Assembly (NCBI GenBank): GCA_910575545.1
Contig: CAJTFH010000018.1
Location: 1-64,000, forward strand
Reading direction: 5' to 3'
Length of the DNA stretch: 64,000 nucleotides
Origin: Bacteroidales bacterium
GTDB taxonomy: Bacteria; Bacteroidota; Bacteroidia; Bacteroidales; Muribaculaceae
The stretch's first letter is position 1, and each line of letters starts with the position of its first letter. Below, piece by piece: positions 8,398 through 18,079 of the stretch. The notes beneath the pieces are model-generated. The model was not told the DNA's origin. It searched no databases and worked only from the letters and a program-made list of their open reading frames with translations. The position numbers and the translations under genes are program-made.

Positions 8398-9372
8398 TCA
8401 ACATCCGCTATCAAGGCCATGCTGTTGCATACCGACAGACATATATCCCTTGGGGCTACACCCGGCCACCCGCTTGAAATACACCCCGAAATGCGATTGG
8501 TTTGCAAAACCGAGCTGTTCACTTATCTGCTGCACAGTGTAACGGCGACTGTTGAGCAATGCCTTTGCCTGAAACACCAGATGCTCGCGTATCCACTCGC
8601 TCGCATATTTACCACTGACCTCCAGAACTGTTGTCGACAGGTATTTAGGCGTAAGACACAATTTATCGGCATAAAACGCCACATCATGCCTGTTGCAACA
8701 ATGCGTTTCAACCAACCTGAGAAAATCTTCAAAAATCTGTTCTTTCCGGTTCAAGGCTTTACGGAGCAGCATGTCTGATTCAGGCAAATTTCCGAATGCG
8801 CAACAATAAATCAACGCCAACGATGCATAGACAATCTGCCGTTTCATTTTAAATCCCTGCTCAGAGAGTTTCCGCCGCAATACAACATATATACGTTCCA
8901 CATCCTCGAAATCATTTCCGGAGAATTTGCATAGCGGCGTTCTGATGAGACTGTCACGGAACTTGGCCGCAATCTCAGAGGTAGCTTCCGAACCGATAAA
9001 ACTGTCGGAGAAAGCAATCATCGCCAATTTGGCGTCGGGAGAGATATCAAGGCATTCACCCATCATGCCAGACACCGCCGTCAACATATCACCCCTGCCA
9101 AGCACATATTCCTTCATTCCAAGACGCAGCCGCATTCTTCCCCCGCAGCACAACAGAACCATCGAAAACCTTATTTTAAACGGCGTGCAGAATCTGACCA
9201 CACTGCCCGGCTCAAATATAAATTCTGTTAAAGGTTCTGACGAATCAAGATTATCAGCCACCATAAAATCATCCCCAACAATGTCAGTGCGCCCGCTGAC
9301 AGGAATCTGGGATAATTCAAGCAACCTATGACCTTTCTTCTCCTCTTTTGCTATTCTATTTTTCATCCTCAC
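8398..9372 (-). CDS. AraC-family transcriptional regulator
   Basis: The 324-residue protein has an N-terminal cupin-like sensing region (about 40-170) and a C-terminal double helix-turn-helix (about 225-315). The second helix-turn-helix signature is clear: V-Q-Q-I-S-E-Q-L-G-F-A-N-Q-S-H-F-G-V-Y-F-K-R-V-A-G-C-S-P in two adjacent parts. There is no membrane segment, so it is not a hybrid two-component regulator. It lies 74 bp upstream of GH105 on the same strand and divergent from the RND efflux operon (225 bp apart), and could control either. AraC proteins of this type often sit beside efflux operons in Bacteroidetes; the target is not resolved here. Confidence 0.9.
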   Translation of the reverse strand: MRMKNRIAKEEKKGHRLLELSQIPVSGRTDIVGDDFMVADNLDSSEPLTEFIFEPGSVVRFCTPFKIRFSMVLLCCGGRMRLRLGMKEYVLGRGDMLTAVSGMMGECLDISPDAKLAMIAFSDSFIGSEATSEIAAKFRDSLIRTPLCKFSGNDFEDVERIYVVLRRKLSEQGFKMKRQIVYASLALIYCCAFGNLPESDMLLRKALNRKEQIFEDFLRLVETHCCNRHDVAFYADKLCLTPKYLSTTVLEVSGKYASEWIREHLVFQAKALLNSRRYTVQQISEQLGFANQSHFGVYFKRVAGCSPKGYMSVGMQQHGLDSGC

Positions 9373-9399
9373 AACAATTTATTCAAACCATTGGCATGG

Positions 9400-9407
9400 C
9401 AAATTTA
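9400..9407 (-). promoter_or_regulatory. -7 element upstream of the AraC regulator gene
   Basis: TAAATTTG on the minus strand matches TAnnTTTG, 28 bp from the ATG. The divergent efflux operon has only an imperfect -7 (GAACTTTG, about 9508-9515), so that side may need an activator. Confidence 0.45.
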
Positions 9408-9597
9408 ACGTTTTAAAACAATATCCCGGCTTCATCAGGGCAACAATACCAATATTACCGACTTTCAGAACAATTTCACCTACATTACGAACCGCTCTGT
9501 TTACCTTATAAAGGGGAACTTTGCAATCTATAATGGCTTATCTACGTCAAACTCCACTATCAGTAAACCGAACAACACTACACTAAATCACATTTCA

Positions 9598-10650
9598 ATG
9601 AAGAGAATATGGATTATAGCCATGGCCGGAGCATTATGCTCTTGCTCGGGCGACAATACCGGAAAAGAATACACCCGGAGCGTCTACGTAACCTCTCCTG
9701 AAACTACAGACAGCAGTCTCGAACAATCTTTCTCCGGAATCGTAGAAGAAACCCACGGCATCAGCCTTGGCTTTAAAACCGCAGGCCAGCTTTCGCGTAT
9801 ACATGCCAAAGAAGGAGACTATGTTAAAAAGGGGCAACTTCTTGCCGAACTCGACGACGCCGATTACCGGCTTGGCGTTGAAGCGCTTCAGATTCAATAC
9901 GACCAATTGACCGATGAGGTGGCCCGGGCTTCACGCCTATATGAGAAAAAGAGCATGTCGGCAAATGATTTTGAAAAGGCTTCGGCAGGACTGCGCCAGC
10001 TCGGTGTGCAGCTACAGGTCAACAAAAACAAACTTGCTTATACCAAACTCTATGCACCCGCCGACGGCTATGTCAGCGCAGTAAATTTCTCTCCGGCCGA
10101 AATGGTAGATGCCGGCACAGCCGTATTCAATCTTCTCGATGTGTCACGCATGGAAGTCGTGGCAGACATACCGGCTTCAGTCTATCTCAAAAGAAATGAT
10201 TTCGGAGCATTCACCTGCCACAGCAACCATATCATAAACGGGCGGTTCCCGATGGAACTTCTCAGCATTGTGCCGAAAGCCGACAGCAATCAGCTATACC
10301 GCATAAGATTGGCATTCAAAGACAATGTAGCCAAGCATATCACTCCGGGCATGAATGTTGAAATCTGCATTTCATTCAACACAGATTCAGTTGCTCCACT
10401 GTGTTTACCACTCAGTGCCCTGTTCCGGCACGATGGTAACGACTGCGTGTATGTATTGGCCGAAGACTCGACCATCACATGCCGGCCAGTGACCATTGAC
10501 CGTAATGCGTCAGCTGCCCAAGCTGTAGTAACCTCCGGATTATCCGCAGAAGACCGGGTGGTAAAAGCCGGTGCAGGTATGCTTCACAACGGCGAGAAAG
10601 TGCGTGTTATCGAACAACCGAGTGAGACAAACGTCGGAGGACTGCTATGA
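9598..10650 (+). CDS. RND efflux periplasmic adaptor (membrane fusion lipoprotein)
   Basis: This 350-residue HlyD/AcrA-type adaptor links an inner-membrane RND pump to an outer-membrane channel. The N-terminus is a lipoprotein signal with Cys near 14-16. The split biotinyl-lipoyl domain is visible as L-G-F-K-T-A-G-Q-L near 60 with K-E-G-D-Y-V-K-K-G-Q-L-L, and again as L-Y-A-P-A-D-G-Y-V near 150, flanking a short alpha-hairpin (about 95-145). A beta-barrel and membrane-proximal domain follow. The stop overlaps the pump start by 4 bp (ATGA). It is first in a three-gene operon with its own pump and TolC, so this is a complete tripartite system. Confidence 0.93.
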   Translation: MKRIWIIAMAGALCSCSGDNTGKEYTRSVYVTSPETTDSSLEQSFSGIVEETHGISLGFKTAGQLSRIHAKEGDYVKKGQLLAELDDADYRLGVEALQIQYDQLTDEVARASRLYEKKSMSANDFEKASAGLRQLGVQLQVNKNKLAYTKLYAPADGYVSAVNFSPAEMVDAGTAVFNLLDVSRMEVVADIPASVYLKRNDFGAFTCHSNHIINGRFPMELLSIVPKADSNQLYRIRLAFKDNVAKHITPGMNVEICISFNTDSVAPLCLPLSALFRHDGNDCVYVLAEDSTITCRPVTIDRNASAAQAVVTSGLSAEDRVVKAGAGMLHNGEKVRVIEQPSETNVGGLL

Positions 10651-13600
10651 ACCGTATTACTGAATTTTTCATGAAGCGTACCACCGTGTTCTGGTCGCTG
10701 ATGGGAGCCATAATCCTGGCGGGCATACTTGCATTCCTGAACATGCCGAAACTCGAAGACCCTGCCGTGCCTGTCAAACAGGCAATGGTGGTTATTCCAT
10801 ATCCCGGCGCATCGGCCCATGAAGTTGAGTTGAATGTCGCGCAGCTAATGGAAGAAGAACTACGCGCACTGCCAGATGTGTATAAAATCAAAGCCGACTG
10901 CCAAAGCGGCATGGCAATGATCACTGTGGAGTTCAAAATGTCTGTGCTTATTGAAGACCTCGAACAACATTTCGACCTGTTGCGCCGAAAAGTCAGCGAC
11001 ACGGCATCAAGACTCCCGGCAGGATGCTATGACCCTGTCGTGCTCGACGACATGATGGATGTCTATGGCATATTCTACTCTCTAACCGGACAAGGATATG
11101 ACTATCCGGAGCTTGAACGTTATGCAAAGTTAATACGCCGGGAGCTGCTATCTGTTCCTGGAGTTAAACGCGTATCAATCAGTGGCACACGCGATGAAGT
11201 CATTGATATAACCCTATCTAAAGAAGAACTGGCCCGTAACGGACTGCTCCCGGCTCAGCTTATGTCTGCCATCCAACAGACCGGCAAACCTGTTAACGCA
11301 GGAGCCTACCGCAGCGGAAACGAGAATGTGCGATTGCAGGTAGATGATGCAATCGCAACAGTCGACCGCCTCAGGAACATGACTGTCAGCACTCCCGGAG
11401 GCAAGCAGGTGCGTCTCGGCGACATTGCCCGCATAGAACGCACCTTAGCCGAACCCCAACGCAACGGATTTTTCGTTGACGGCAAACCCGCATTGGCCAT
11501 ATGCGTGGCAATGGAAAACGACGCCATCGTTCCCGACGTGGGCAAAGCCGTCGATGCCAAACTGGCCGAAACCATGACATCGGTGCCGGCCGGCATGGAA
11601 ACACAAAAAATCTTTTTCCAACCCGACAAGGTCAGCGATGCGATATCCGGTTTTATGTTAAACCTGCTCGAATCAGTCGTTATAGTGATTCTGGTGCTGG
11701 TATTCACCATGGGATTCCGCAGCGGGCTAATTATAGGCTTCGGGCTGGTACTGACAATCGCCGTCTCCTTCCCGATCCTCTTACAGTGCGGAACAACTCT
11801 GCAACGCATCTCACTGGGAGCATTCATCGTCGCGATGGGAATGCTGGTCGACAATGCCGTAGTGATTATGGATGGCATTTTAGTCGACCGTAAACGCGGA
11901 TTGGCACCCAGGGTCTATCTCTACCGCATAGGTCGCAACACGGCGATGCCGCTGCTCGGAGCCACCATAATCGCCGCCGCAACATTCATAGGCATATACC
12001 TCTCGCCTGATTCCGCCGGCGAATATGCAGGCGATCTCTTCCTTGTGCTTTGCGTGAGCCTGTTGGCAAGCTGGGTTCTGGCCTTGGTGCAGGTTCCCGT
12101 CTGCGCCCGCTATTGGCTTCCCAGGCATGACAAGCAAACCTCACACACGTCAAACGAAGCAGCCACCGTGATGAATTCCCCCGCACACCGTTTGGTGCGG
12201 AATTCTGTCGAGACCCTTATCCGGCATAAACGTCTCACAATCATATCGGCAGTATGTGTATTGGCCATCTGCATATGGGGAATGACAAAAGTGAAAAATC
12301 TGTTTTTCCCCGATTTCGACTACAAGCAATTCGTGGTTGAATGCTATTTCCCGTCGCAGACCTCCCCTGATGCTGTCAGCGCGAAACTCCACGAAATGGG
12401 AAATACATTGTCGGCCAATCCTGAGATTGACCGCGTGGCAATAAGCATGGGAGCGGCCCCGGCCAGATATTGCCTTGTGCGCCCCATGTCATCTGGAGGC
12501 GACTGCTACGGAGAGCTTATTGTCGACTGCCGCGACTACCAGACAGTAGTCAGACAGATTCCGGGTATCAGAAGTGAACTTCGTGAGAAATACCCGGATG
12601 CCTACATCCGCATCCGCAAATACAACTTCTCCATCTCAACAACCCATACCGTTGAAGTGGAATTTGCCGGCCCTGATCCGGCTGTACTCCGCAAGCTGAG
12701 TGCACAGGCTGAGGAAATCATGCGCCGGTGCCCCTATGTCGATCCATATTCGGTTCAGAACAACTGGAAACCTACCGGCAAAACACTTATAGCCGAATTT
12801 GACCAACGCGATGCACTTCGCGCTGGAATCAACCGGGGCGATGTCGGGAATGCCCTTTTAGCCGCTACCGACGGGATGCCAATCGGCACCATGACCGACG
12901 GCGACAAAATGATGGTTGTAAACCTCAAGATGCGGAATGCCGACGGTTCAAAAATCGCCGGCCTAAGCGATATTCCGGTATGGAGCATGATGAATTTCCA
13001 TCTCGACAGATCAGCCATAGGCAACGCGGTAGCCAGCGGCAATATCTCTGATATTTCAGACAAGGCGATTCACTCCGTTCCACTCAGCAGTGTAGCCCGC
13101 AACATACACCTCGGATGGGAAGAAGGCCTTGTACGCCGACTCAACGGCCAGCGGGTAATCGAAGCCGAATGCGACCCGAATCCCGATATCGACAGCGCCA
13201 CCCCAGCCAAAGTCACATCTGAAATCAAAGAGGCAATCGAGGCAATCCCATTGCCCCCGGGTTACTCCATGAGATGGGTTGGGGAAGGGGAACTGCAAAA
13301 CGAGGCCATAGGCAATGTTATGAAATTCATGCCTCTCACCTTGCTGCTAATCCTCGCCATACTTCTGCTGCTGTTCAACAGCTGGCGTAAAGTGTTTTTG
13401 ATTCTCGCTTGTTTCCCGTTTGTGTTCTGCGGAATAACTGCGGCCCTGCTCATAAGCAACAATCCGTTCACTTTCATGGCCATCATAGGCATGATGGGGC
13501 TGATTGGAATGATGGTGAAAAACGCCATCGTGCTCGTTGATGAAATCAACAGGCTACACACCCGTGAGAACATGCACCCTTATAATGCGGTGGTAGAAGC

Positions 13601-13811
13601 AACGGTGTCGCGTGTACGCCCCGTGCTTATGGCATCATTGACAACAATCGTAGGAATGATTCCCCTTGTCAGCGACCCCATGTATGGCTCAATGGCCATA
13701 ACCATCATGGGTGGCCTGACAGTTGGAACAGCCATAACCCTGATTCTGTTACCGTTATTCTACACAGCCCTATTCCATATCAGAAAACCCGACAAAACTC
13801 CGTCAAAATAA
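10647..13811 (+). CDS. RND multidrug-type efflux permease (AcrB/HAE family)
   Basis: The 1054-residue length and the internally duplicated layout (TM1, large periplasmic loop, TM2-6, TM7, loop, TM8-12) are typical of AcrB-like proton-driven pumps. The TM4 relay motif reads G-M-L-V-D-N-A-V-V-I near residue 400, so the second Asp of the AcrB Asp-Asp pair is Asn, a common variant in the wider family. The TM10 lysine is present in M-M-V-K-N-A-I-V-L-V-D-E near 950. It is co-translated with the adaptor upstream and 12 bp from TolC downstream. Substrates cannot be inferred. Confidence 0.95.
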   Translation: MNRITEFFMKRTTVFWSLMGAIILAGILAFLNMPKLEDPAVPVKQAMVVIPYPGASAHEVELNVAQLMEEELRALPDVYKIKADCQSGMAMITVEFKMSVLIEDLEQHFDLLRRKVSDTASRLPAGCYDPVVLDDMMDVYGIFYSLTGQGYDYPELERYAKLIRRELLSVPGVKRVSISGTRDEVIDITLSKEELARNGLLPAQLMSAIQQTGKPVNAGAYRSGNENVRLQVDDAIATVDRLRNMTVSTPGGKQVRLGDIARIERTLAEPQRNGFFVDGKPALAICVAMENDAIVPDVGKAVDAKLAETMTSVPAGMETQKIFFQPDKVSDAISGFMLNLLESVVIVILVLVFTMGFRSGLIIGFGLVLTIAVSFPILLQCGTTLQRISLGAFIVAMGMLVDNAVVIMDGILVDRKRGLAPRVYLYRIGRNTAMPLLGATIIAAATFIGIYLSPDSAGEYAGDLFLVLCVSLLASWVLALVQVPVCARYWLPRHDKQTSHTSNEAATVMNSPAHRLVRNSVETLIRHKRLTIISAVCVLAICIWGMTKVKNLFFPDFDYKQFVVECYFPSQTSPDAVSAKLHEMGNTLSANPEIDRVAISMGAAPARYCLVRPMSSGGDCYGELIVDCRDYQTVVRQIPGIRSELREKYPDAYIRIRKYNFSISTTHTVEVEFAGPDPAVLRKLSAQAEEIMRRCPYVDPYSVQNNWKPTGKTLIAEFDQRDALRAGINRGDVGNALLAATDGMPIGTMTDGDKMMVVNLKMRNADGSKIAGLSDIPVWSMMNFHLDRSAIGNAVASGNISDISDKAIHSVPLSSVARNIHLGWEEGLVRRLNGQRVIEAECDPNPDIDSATPAKVTSEIKEAIEAIPLPPGYSMRWVGEGELQNEAIGNVMKFMPLTLLLILAILLLLFNSWRKVFLILACFPFVFCGITAALLISNNPFTFMAIIGMMGLIGMMVKNAIVLVDEINRLHTRENMHPYNAVVEATVSRVRPVLMASLTTIVGMIPLVSDPMYGSMAITIMGGLTVGTAITLILLPLFYTALFHIRKPDKTPSK

Positions 13812-13823
13812 CAGCCCGACAAA

Positions 13824-15143
13824 ATGAACTTCCACATAAAAACACTGTCAGCCATGGCAACCGCGGCAATCATTGCCTCGGCCGCCATGGCACAAGAGAA
13901 CATCTCGCTGACACAGGCTGAATGCCGTGCCATGGCACTCTCTGCAAGCGAACAACTGCAACAGGCTGAAAACGCCCTGCAACAGTCCACTCTCGACCGG
14001 AAAATTGCAAACACAGCTTACCTGCCGAAATTTGAAGGCTCGGCCACAGGGGTCTACATGCTTCCGGATATTGATATGATGGGCTCTAAAATGCGCATGA
14101 GAGGCACATATATGGCCGGAATATCACTTGTGCAACCAATCTACACGGGTGGCAAAATAACCGCCGGGCGCAATCTTGCCCGCATCGGCGAGAAGGTGGC
14201 CTCGGAACAGCTCCGCATGACCCGCATGGATGTGATTGCCGAAGCCGACCGTGCCTACTGGACTTTTATCGCCGTCACTGACAAAGTAAAACTGATGGAC
14301 ACTTTCAGAGCCATGCTCGACACTCTATATCAGCAGACCGCAACAGCGGTAACCGTAGGCATGGCCACTGAAAACGACCTTCTAAGGGTCGAAGCAAGAA
14401 GAAGCGAAATAATATACCAACAGCAGAAGGTTTCAAACGGGGCAGAACTATGCCGTATGGCCCTATGCAATGCCATAGGCATTGACACCGGCACAAGGAT
14501 TATGATTGACGAAACTTTACCGGCACCGTCCACACCAGGAATCATGCCGACCGACATCTCAGACCGGCCCGAACTCCATTTGCTGCAAAAGCAGGTTGAG
14601 GCATCTCAGCAACAAGTGAAAATGACACTCGCAGATTTCCTACCTACAATCGGACTGAGTATAGGATATAACTATTACGGCAACATAAAACTCAACAGCA
14701 TGGTCGACGTCGGTGGAGGTATGCTCATGCCCTACTCACAGGAATTCCGCGACGGTATTGCAATGGGGCTGCTGTCAGTGAAAATCCCCCTCTTCCATTG
14801 GGGGGAAGGAGCTAAAAAGGTGCGCCGTGCCAGACTCGCGGTCAACAACGCCAGCCTCGACCTGGAGCGCACATCACGTCTGCTCCTCCTTGAAAGCCGC
14901 CAGGCAGTTATAAACCTTACCGATGGATACAATATGATAGGAGCGGCACAGACAGCCCTGAACCAGGCAGAAGAGAACCTGCGAGTAACCACCGACCGCT
15001 ACAGTGAGTCGATGGCCACACTTGCCGACCTTCTCGACGCGCAGACACAATGGCACCAGTCTCGGTCAAACCTTATCGAGGCCCAGACCCAATACCAGAT
15101 TTATCTCACAGATTATCTCCGTGCCACCGGCCATCTCGAATAG
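13824..15143 (+). CDS. TolC-family outer-membrane efflux channel
   Basis: The 439-residue protein has a cleavable signal peptide (M-N-F-H-I-K to A-M-A-Q) followed by the twofold TolC repeat of long coiled-coil helices and beta strands. Typical features are L-T-Q-A-E-C-R-A-M-A-L after the signal peptide, Q-P-I-Y-T-G-G-K near residue 105 and a C-terminal A-E-E-N-L-R-V-T-T-D-R-Y-x-E-x-M-A-T-L-A-D-L-L-D-A-Q region in two segments. It completes the efflux operon and ends just before the hairpin at 15147. Confidence 0.93.
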   Translation: MNFHIKTLSAMATAAIIASAAMAQENISLTQAECRAMALSASEQLQQAENALQQSTLDRKIANTAYLPKFEGSATGVYMLPDIDMMGSKMRMRGTYMAGISLVQPIYTGGKITAGRNLARIGEKVASEQLRMTRMDVIAEADRAYWTFIAVTDKVKLMDTFRAMLDTLYQQTATAVTVGMATENDLLRVEARRSEIIYQQQKVSNGAELCRMALCNAIGIDTGTRIMIDETLPAPSTPGIMPTDISDRPELHLLQKQVEASQQQVKMTLADFLPTIGLSIGYNYYGNIKLNSMVDVGGGMLMPYSQEFRDGIAMGLLSVKIPLFHWGEGAKKVRRARLAVNNASLDLERTSRLLLLESRQAVINLTDGYNMIGAAQTALNQAEENLRVTTDRYSESMATLADLLDAQTQWHQSRSNLIEAQTQYQIYLTDYLRATGHLE

Positions 15144-15146
15144 ACT

Positions 15147-15230
15147 GGCGCTGTGTCTAATTTCTAAGTGCACCCCCAAAAGTTGGACAGAAAACTTTTG
15201 GGGGTGCACTTAGAAATTAGACACAACGCC
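15147..15230 (+). terminator. Terminator hairpin expanded by a perfect 32-bp palindrome
   Basis: Arms at 15153-15184 and 15193-15224 are perfect 32-bp inverted repeats around an 8-nt loop (GGACAGAA), flanked by GGCG/CGCC and followed by TTTA. The outer part (GGCGCTGTGTC...GACACAACGCC) matches the pyrD terminator at 24130, while the inner part contains CACCCCCAAAAGTTGGACAG, which resembles the tip of IS3-family (IS150 group) elements. It ends the efflux operon. Confidence 0.8.
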
Positions 15231-15248
15231 TTTATATATCCGGATGGC

Positions 15249-15381
15249 GAGGGTGCTGTCAGTAATCGCGAAGCGCTTTGCTTGGCTAAAAAATGGTTCA
15301 GATAGTAGGAGCTTGGGAGTAAGGGCGAAGAACCCGAGCCTCTCAAGCAACGACCCAGATGTGCCATTATGACACACCCTC
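15249..15381. repeat. Dispersed intergenic repeat, copy 1
   Basis: It begins with GAGGGTGCTGTCAG, ends with ATGACACACCCTC (imperfect terminal inverted repeats) and shares AATGGTTCAGAT, GTAGGAGC, CGACCCAGATG and GCCATTATGACACACCCTC with the copy at 24177-24304. It sits between convergent TolC and kduI genes, 10 bp from the kduI stop, and may terminate the minus-strand operon. Confidence 0.75.
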
Positions 15382-15391
15382 TAACAATGCA

Positions 15392-16312
15392 TCAGCGCAT
15401 TTCAAGATATGTAACCTTATCCATATCCCCGTAGTCGAGATTTTCTCCCCCCATGCCCCAGATAAACATATAGTTCGATGTTCCTGCAGCAGCGTGGATT
15501 GACCATTCGGGTGCCATGACGGCCTGCTCGTTATGCAACCAGATGAGCCGGTTCTCCTGTGGTTCACCCATCAGATGGCAAATTGCATTCCCCTGCGGAA
15601 CATTGAAATAGAAATAGCACTCAACACGGCGGTCATGGGTATGTGCCGGCATGGTATTCCACACGCTCCCCGGTTTCAGTTCTGTCAAACCCATCTGCAA
15701 CTGGCATGGCCCCTCTTCAAGCACATTGTTAACAATGAGCTGGTTGATAACCCTATCATTACTTTCCTCCATCGACCCTGCGGCAAACGAATTGGCCTTC
15801 AACGAACCCTTACGGCCGTCAATCGTAATCAGCTGTGTCTTATATGCCTTATGTGCAGGAGTCGAATTAAGGTAGAACTTGGCCGGATTAGCTGCATCTT
15901 TGCTGCGGAAAGTGACCTTTTTATTTCCCCGGCCAACATAGAGAGCATCTTTGAAATGCAATTCATAATCTTTGCCGTCGACATTTACGATGCCGTCGCC
16001 GCCGATATTGATGACCCCCAGCTCACGGCGCTCAAGGAAAAACTCCGCTTTCAGAGGGTCAATGGTCTCAAGCTCCATAACTTTGGCAACAGGAACAACC
16101 CCGCCATAAACAATGCGGTCGTACATCGAATATGTGAGATTGATTTTATCCTGCTCCATAACCTTTTCCATAGCGAAATGGGAGCGCAGCTGTGCAGTGT
16201 CATATCGTTTGAAATCATCGGGATGCACCGCCCGCAGCATAGTGTAGCTTGTCTGGGCGCCGACACCGAATGCGGCAGCAGCCAAAGCCATCGAAATAAT
16301 CAGTTTTTTCAT
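15392..16312 (-). CDS. kduI: 5-keto-4-deoxyuronate isomerase KduI with an N-terminal signal peptide
   Basis: KduI isomerises 5-keto-4-deoxyuronate (from unsaturated galacturonate/glucuronate) to 2,5-diketo-3-deoxygluconate. The cupin metal ligands are present as His224, His226, Glu231 and His273 (in M-P-A-H-T-H and W-S-I-H-A), and the N-terminal [11 protein letters not shown] block is intact. KduI is normally about 278 residues and cytoplasmic. Here 24 extra residues form a textbook signal peptide ([20 protein letters not shown]). An internal Met25 start is possible, but the extension is too signal-like to be chance. It is the last gene of the uronate operon, 4 bp after kdgA. Confidence 0.93.
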   Translation of the reverse strand: MKKLIISMALAAAAFGVGAQTSYTMLRAVHPDDFKRYDTAQLRSHFAMEKVMEQDKINLTYSMYDRIVYGGVVPVAKVMELETIDPLKAEFFLERRELGVINIGGDGIVNVDGKDYELHFKDALYVGRGNKKVTFRSKDAANPAKFYLNSTPAHKAYKTQLITIDGRKGSLKANSFAAGSMEESNDRVINQLIVNNVLEEGPCQLQMGLTELKPGSVWNTMPAHTHDRRVECYFYFNVPQGNAICHLMGEPQENRLIWLHNEQAVMAPEWSIHAAAGTSNYMFIWGMGGENLDYGDMDKVTYLEMR

Positions 16313-16316
16313 TATT

Positions 16317-17003
16317 CTATAATTTGATATTGCTCATTTTTTTATATTTTGCCGCTATCGCCAATGATTCGCGGCATTTGTCGGTCACATATTGCCAGTC
16401 GGCGGCGGCCACACGGTCTTTCGGAAAAAGTTTAGAACCCATACCAACGCAATATACCCCGGCTTTAAACCATGATTCGAGATTTTCCTCTGTCGGCTCA
16501 ACCCCTCCTGTAACCATCAGTTTCGACCATGGCATCGGAGCAAGCAAACCTTTCACGAATTTCGGGCCGAGAACATCGCCTGGGAAAACCTTGCATAGGT
16601 CACATCCTGTTTCCTGGGCTGCACCCACCTCGCTCACACTGCCGCAACCCGGGGTATATGGCACACCTCGGCGGTTGCACACCTTCGACACCTCAGGGGT
16701 AAACAACGGGCCCACAACGAAACATGCGCCCAGTTGCATATAGAGCGAAGCTGTGCCCGGTTCAACCACCGAACCAACCCCTATAGCCATGTCGGGGCAT
16801 TCTTTGGCGGCATACTTAACCACCTCGGCAAACACCTCATGGGCAAAATCGCCACGGTTGGTAAATTCAAAGGCACGCACGCCCCCTTCATAACACGCTT
16901 TCACAACGGCACATGCAACGGCCACATCTTTATGGTAGAACACAGGCACAACCGGAGCCTGCCCCATTTTTACCAGAACTTCCAGTTTATCAAATCTTGC
17001 CAT
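16317..17003 (-). CDS. kdgA: 2-keto-3-deoxy-6-phosphogluconate aldolase (KDPG/KHG aldolase)
   Basis: The enzyme cleaves KDPG to pyruvate and glyceraldehyde-3-phosphate in the cytoplasm, the last step of uronate breakdown. The 228-residue class I aldolase carries the Schiff-base lysine in D-L-C-K-V-F-P-G-D (near 140), the general acid/base Glu in A-F-E-F-T-N-R-G (near 46) and a phosphate-binding G-G-V-E-P-T segment. All are intact. It follows kdgK by 25 bp and precedes kduI. Confidence 0.93.
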   Translation of the reverse strand: MARFDKLEVLVKMGQAPVVPVFYHKDVAVACAVVKACYEGGVRAFEFTNRGDFAHEVFAEVVKYAAKECPDMAIGVGSVVEPGTASLYMQLGACFVVGPLFTPEVSKVCNRRGVPYTPGCGSVSEVGAAQETGCDLCKVFPGDVLGPKFVKGLLAPMPWSKLMVTGGVEPTEENLESWFKAGVYCVGMGSKLFPKDRVAAADWQYVTDKCRESLAIAAKYKKMSNIKL

Positions 17004-17028
17004 AACAAGTCTTTAAATTTTGAGTAAC

Positions 17029-18051
17029 TTATCTTTGAACACGGCCGTTTGCACTTCCCCCGGCCAACGCCTTGACTTCAGCCTCGCTGACAAGGTTGAA
17101 ATCGCCCGGAACGGTATGTTTCAACGCCGAGGCAGCCACCGCAAACTCCAGCGCCTCAGCCTGGGTGGGCATCGTCAGTAATCCGTGGATAATGCCCCCG
17201 GAAAAAGAATCGCCGCCACCCACACGGTCGATAATCGGATTGATATCGTAACGTTTTGATTCATAAAATTCCTTCCCATTATAAATCATCGCCTTCCAGC
17301 CATTATGTGTGGCTGAGAATGATTCGCGCAGAGTGGAAATCACATATTTGAAACCGAATTCCTCTGCCATTGCCTTGAAAATGCCTTTATAACCTTCGGC
17401 ATTGGTTTCTCCACCCTCGACATCGGCATCAGGCTTAAAGCCAAGGCAAAGCTCAGCGTCTTCCTCGTTGCCGATGCAGACATCTACATATTTCATCAAC
17501 GGGCGCATAATAGTCTGGGCTTTTTCCTTAGTCCACAACTTTTTGCGGAAATTCAAATCCACACTGACCGTAACCCCGTTGCGTTTTGCTGCTTCACAAG
17601 CAAGACGCGTAAGTTCCGCAGCCTTGTCACTGATAGCCGGGGTTATGCCGCTCCAGTGAAACCACGACGCCCCCTCCATGATTGCATCAAAATCAAAATC
17701 CCCAGGGTCTGCTTCCGCTATTGCCGATCCGGCACGGTCATATATCACCTTCGACGGACGCATCGATGCCCCGGTCTCACAATAATAGATGCCAACGCGG
17801 TTCCCGCCACGGGCCACGAAATCCGTTCTTACACCATAACGGCGCAGCGCATTCACCGCAGCCTGGCCTATTTCATGCTCCGGCAGTCTGCTCACAAAAT
17901 AAGCCTCATGCCCGTAGTTTGCACAGCTTACAGCGACATTTGCCTCTCCGCCACCCCATATGACGTCAAACGAATCTACCTGCACGAAGCGGTGACACCC
18001 CGCAGGCGAAAGGCGCAACATTATCTCTCCGAGTGTTACTATCTTGCTCAT
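17029..18051 (-). CDS. kdgK: 2-keto-3-deoxygluconate kinase (PfkB family)
   Basis: KdgK phosphorylates 2-keto-3-deoxygluconate with ATP. The start M-S-K-I-V-T-L-G-E-I-M-L-R-L at 18051 is the canonical PfkB beginning. An upstream Met at 18117 would overlap the permease gene by 38 bp and adds a non-family extension, so the shorter 340-residue form is preferred. The N-terminal G-G-x-x-A-N-V-A substrate motif is present as W-G-G-G-E-A-N-V-A-V, and the C-terminal anion hole/catalytic motif is D-R-V-G-G-G-D-S-F-S-G-G. It is fifth in the uronate operon. Confidence 0.93.
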   Translation of the reverse strand: MSKIVTLGEIMLRLSPAGCHRFVQVDSFDVIWGGGEANVAVSCANYGHEAYFVSRLPEHEIGQAAVNALRRYGVRTDFVARGGNRVGIYYCETGASMRPSKVIYDRAGSAIAEADPGDFDFDAIMEGASWFHWSGITPAISDKAAELTRLACEAAKRNGVTVSVDLNFRKKLWTKEKAQTIMRPLMKYVDVCIGNEEDAELCLGFKPDADVEGGETNAEGYKGIFKAMAEEFGFKYVISTLRESFSATHNGWKAMIYNGKEFYESKRYDINPIIDRVGGGDSFSGGIIHGLLTMPTQAEALEFAVAASALKHTVPGDFNLVSEAEVKALAGGSANGRVQR

Positions 18052-18079
18052 TTCTTTTTTGTTTATATCGATATCGAAT

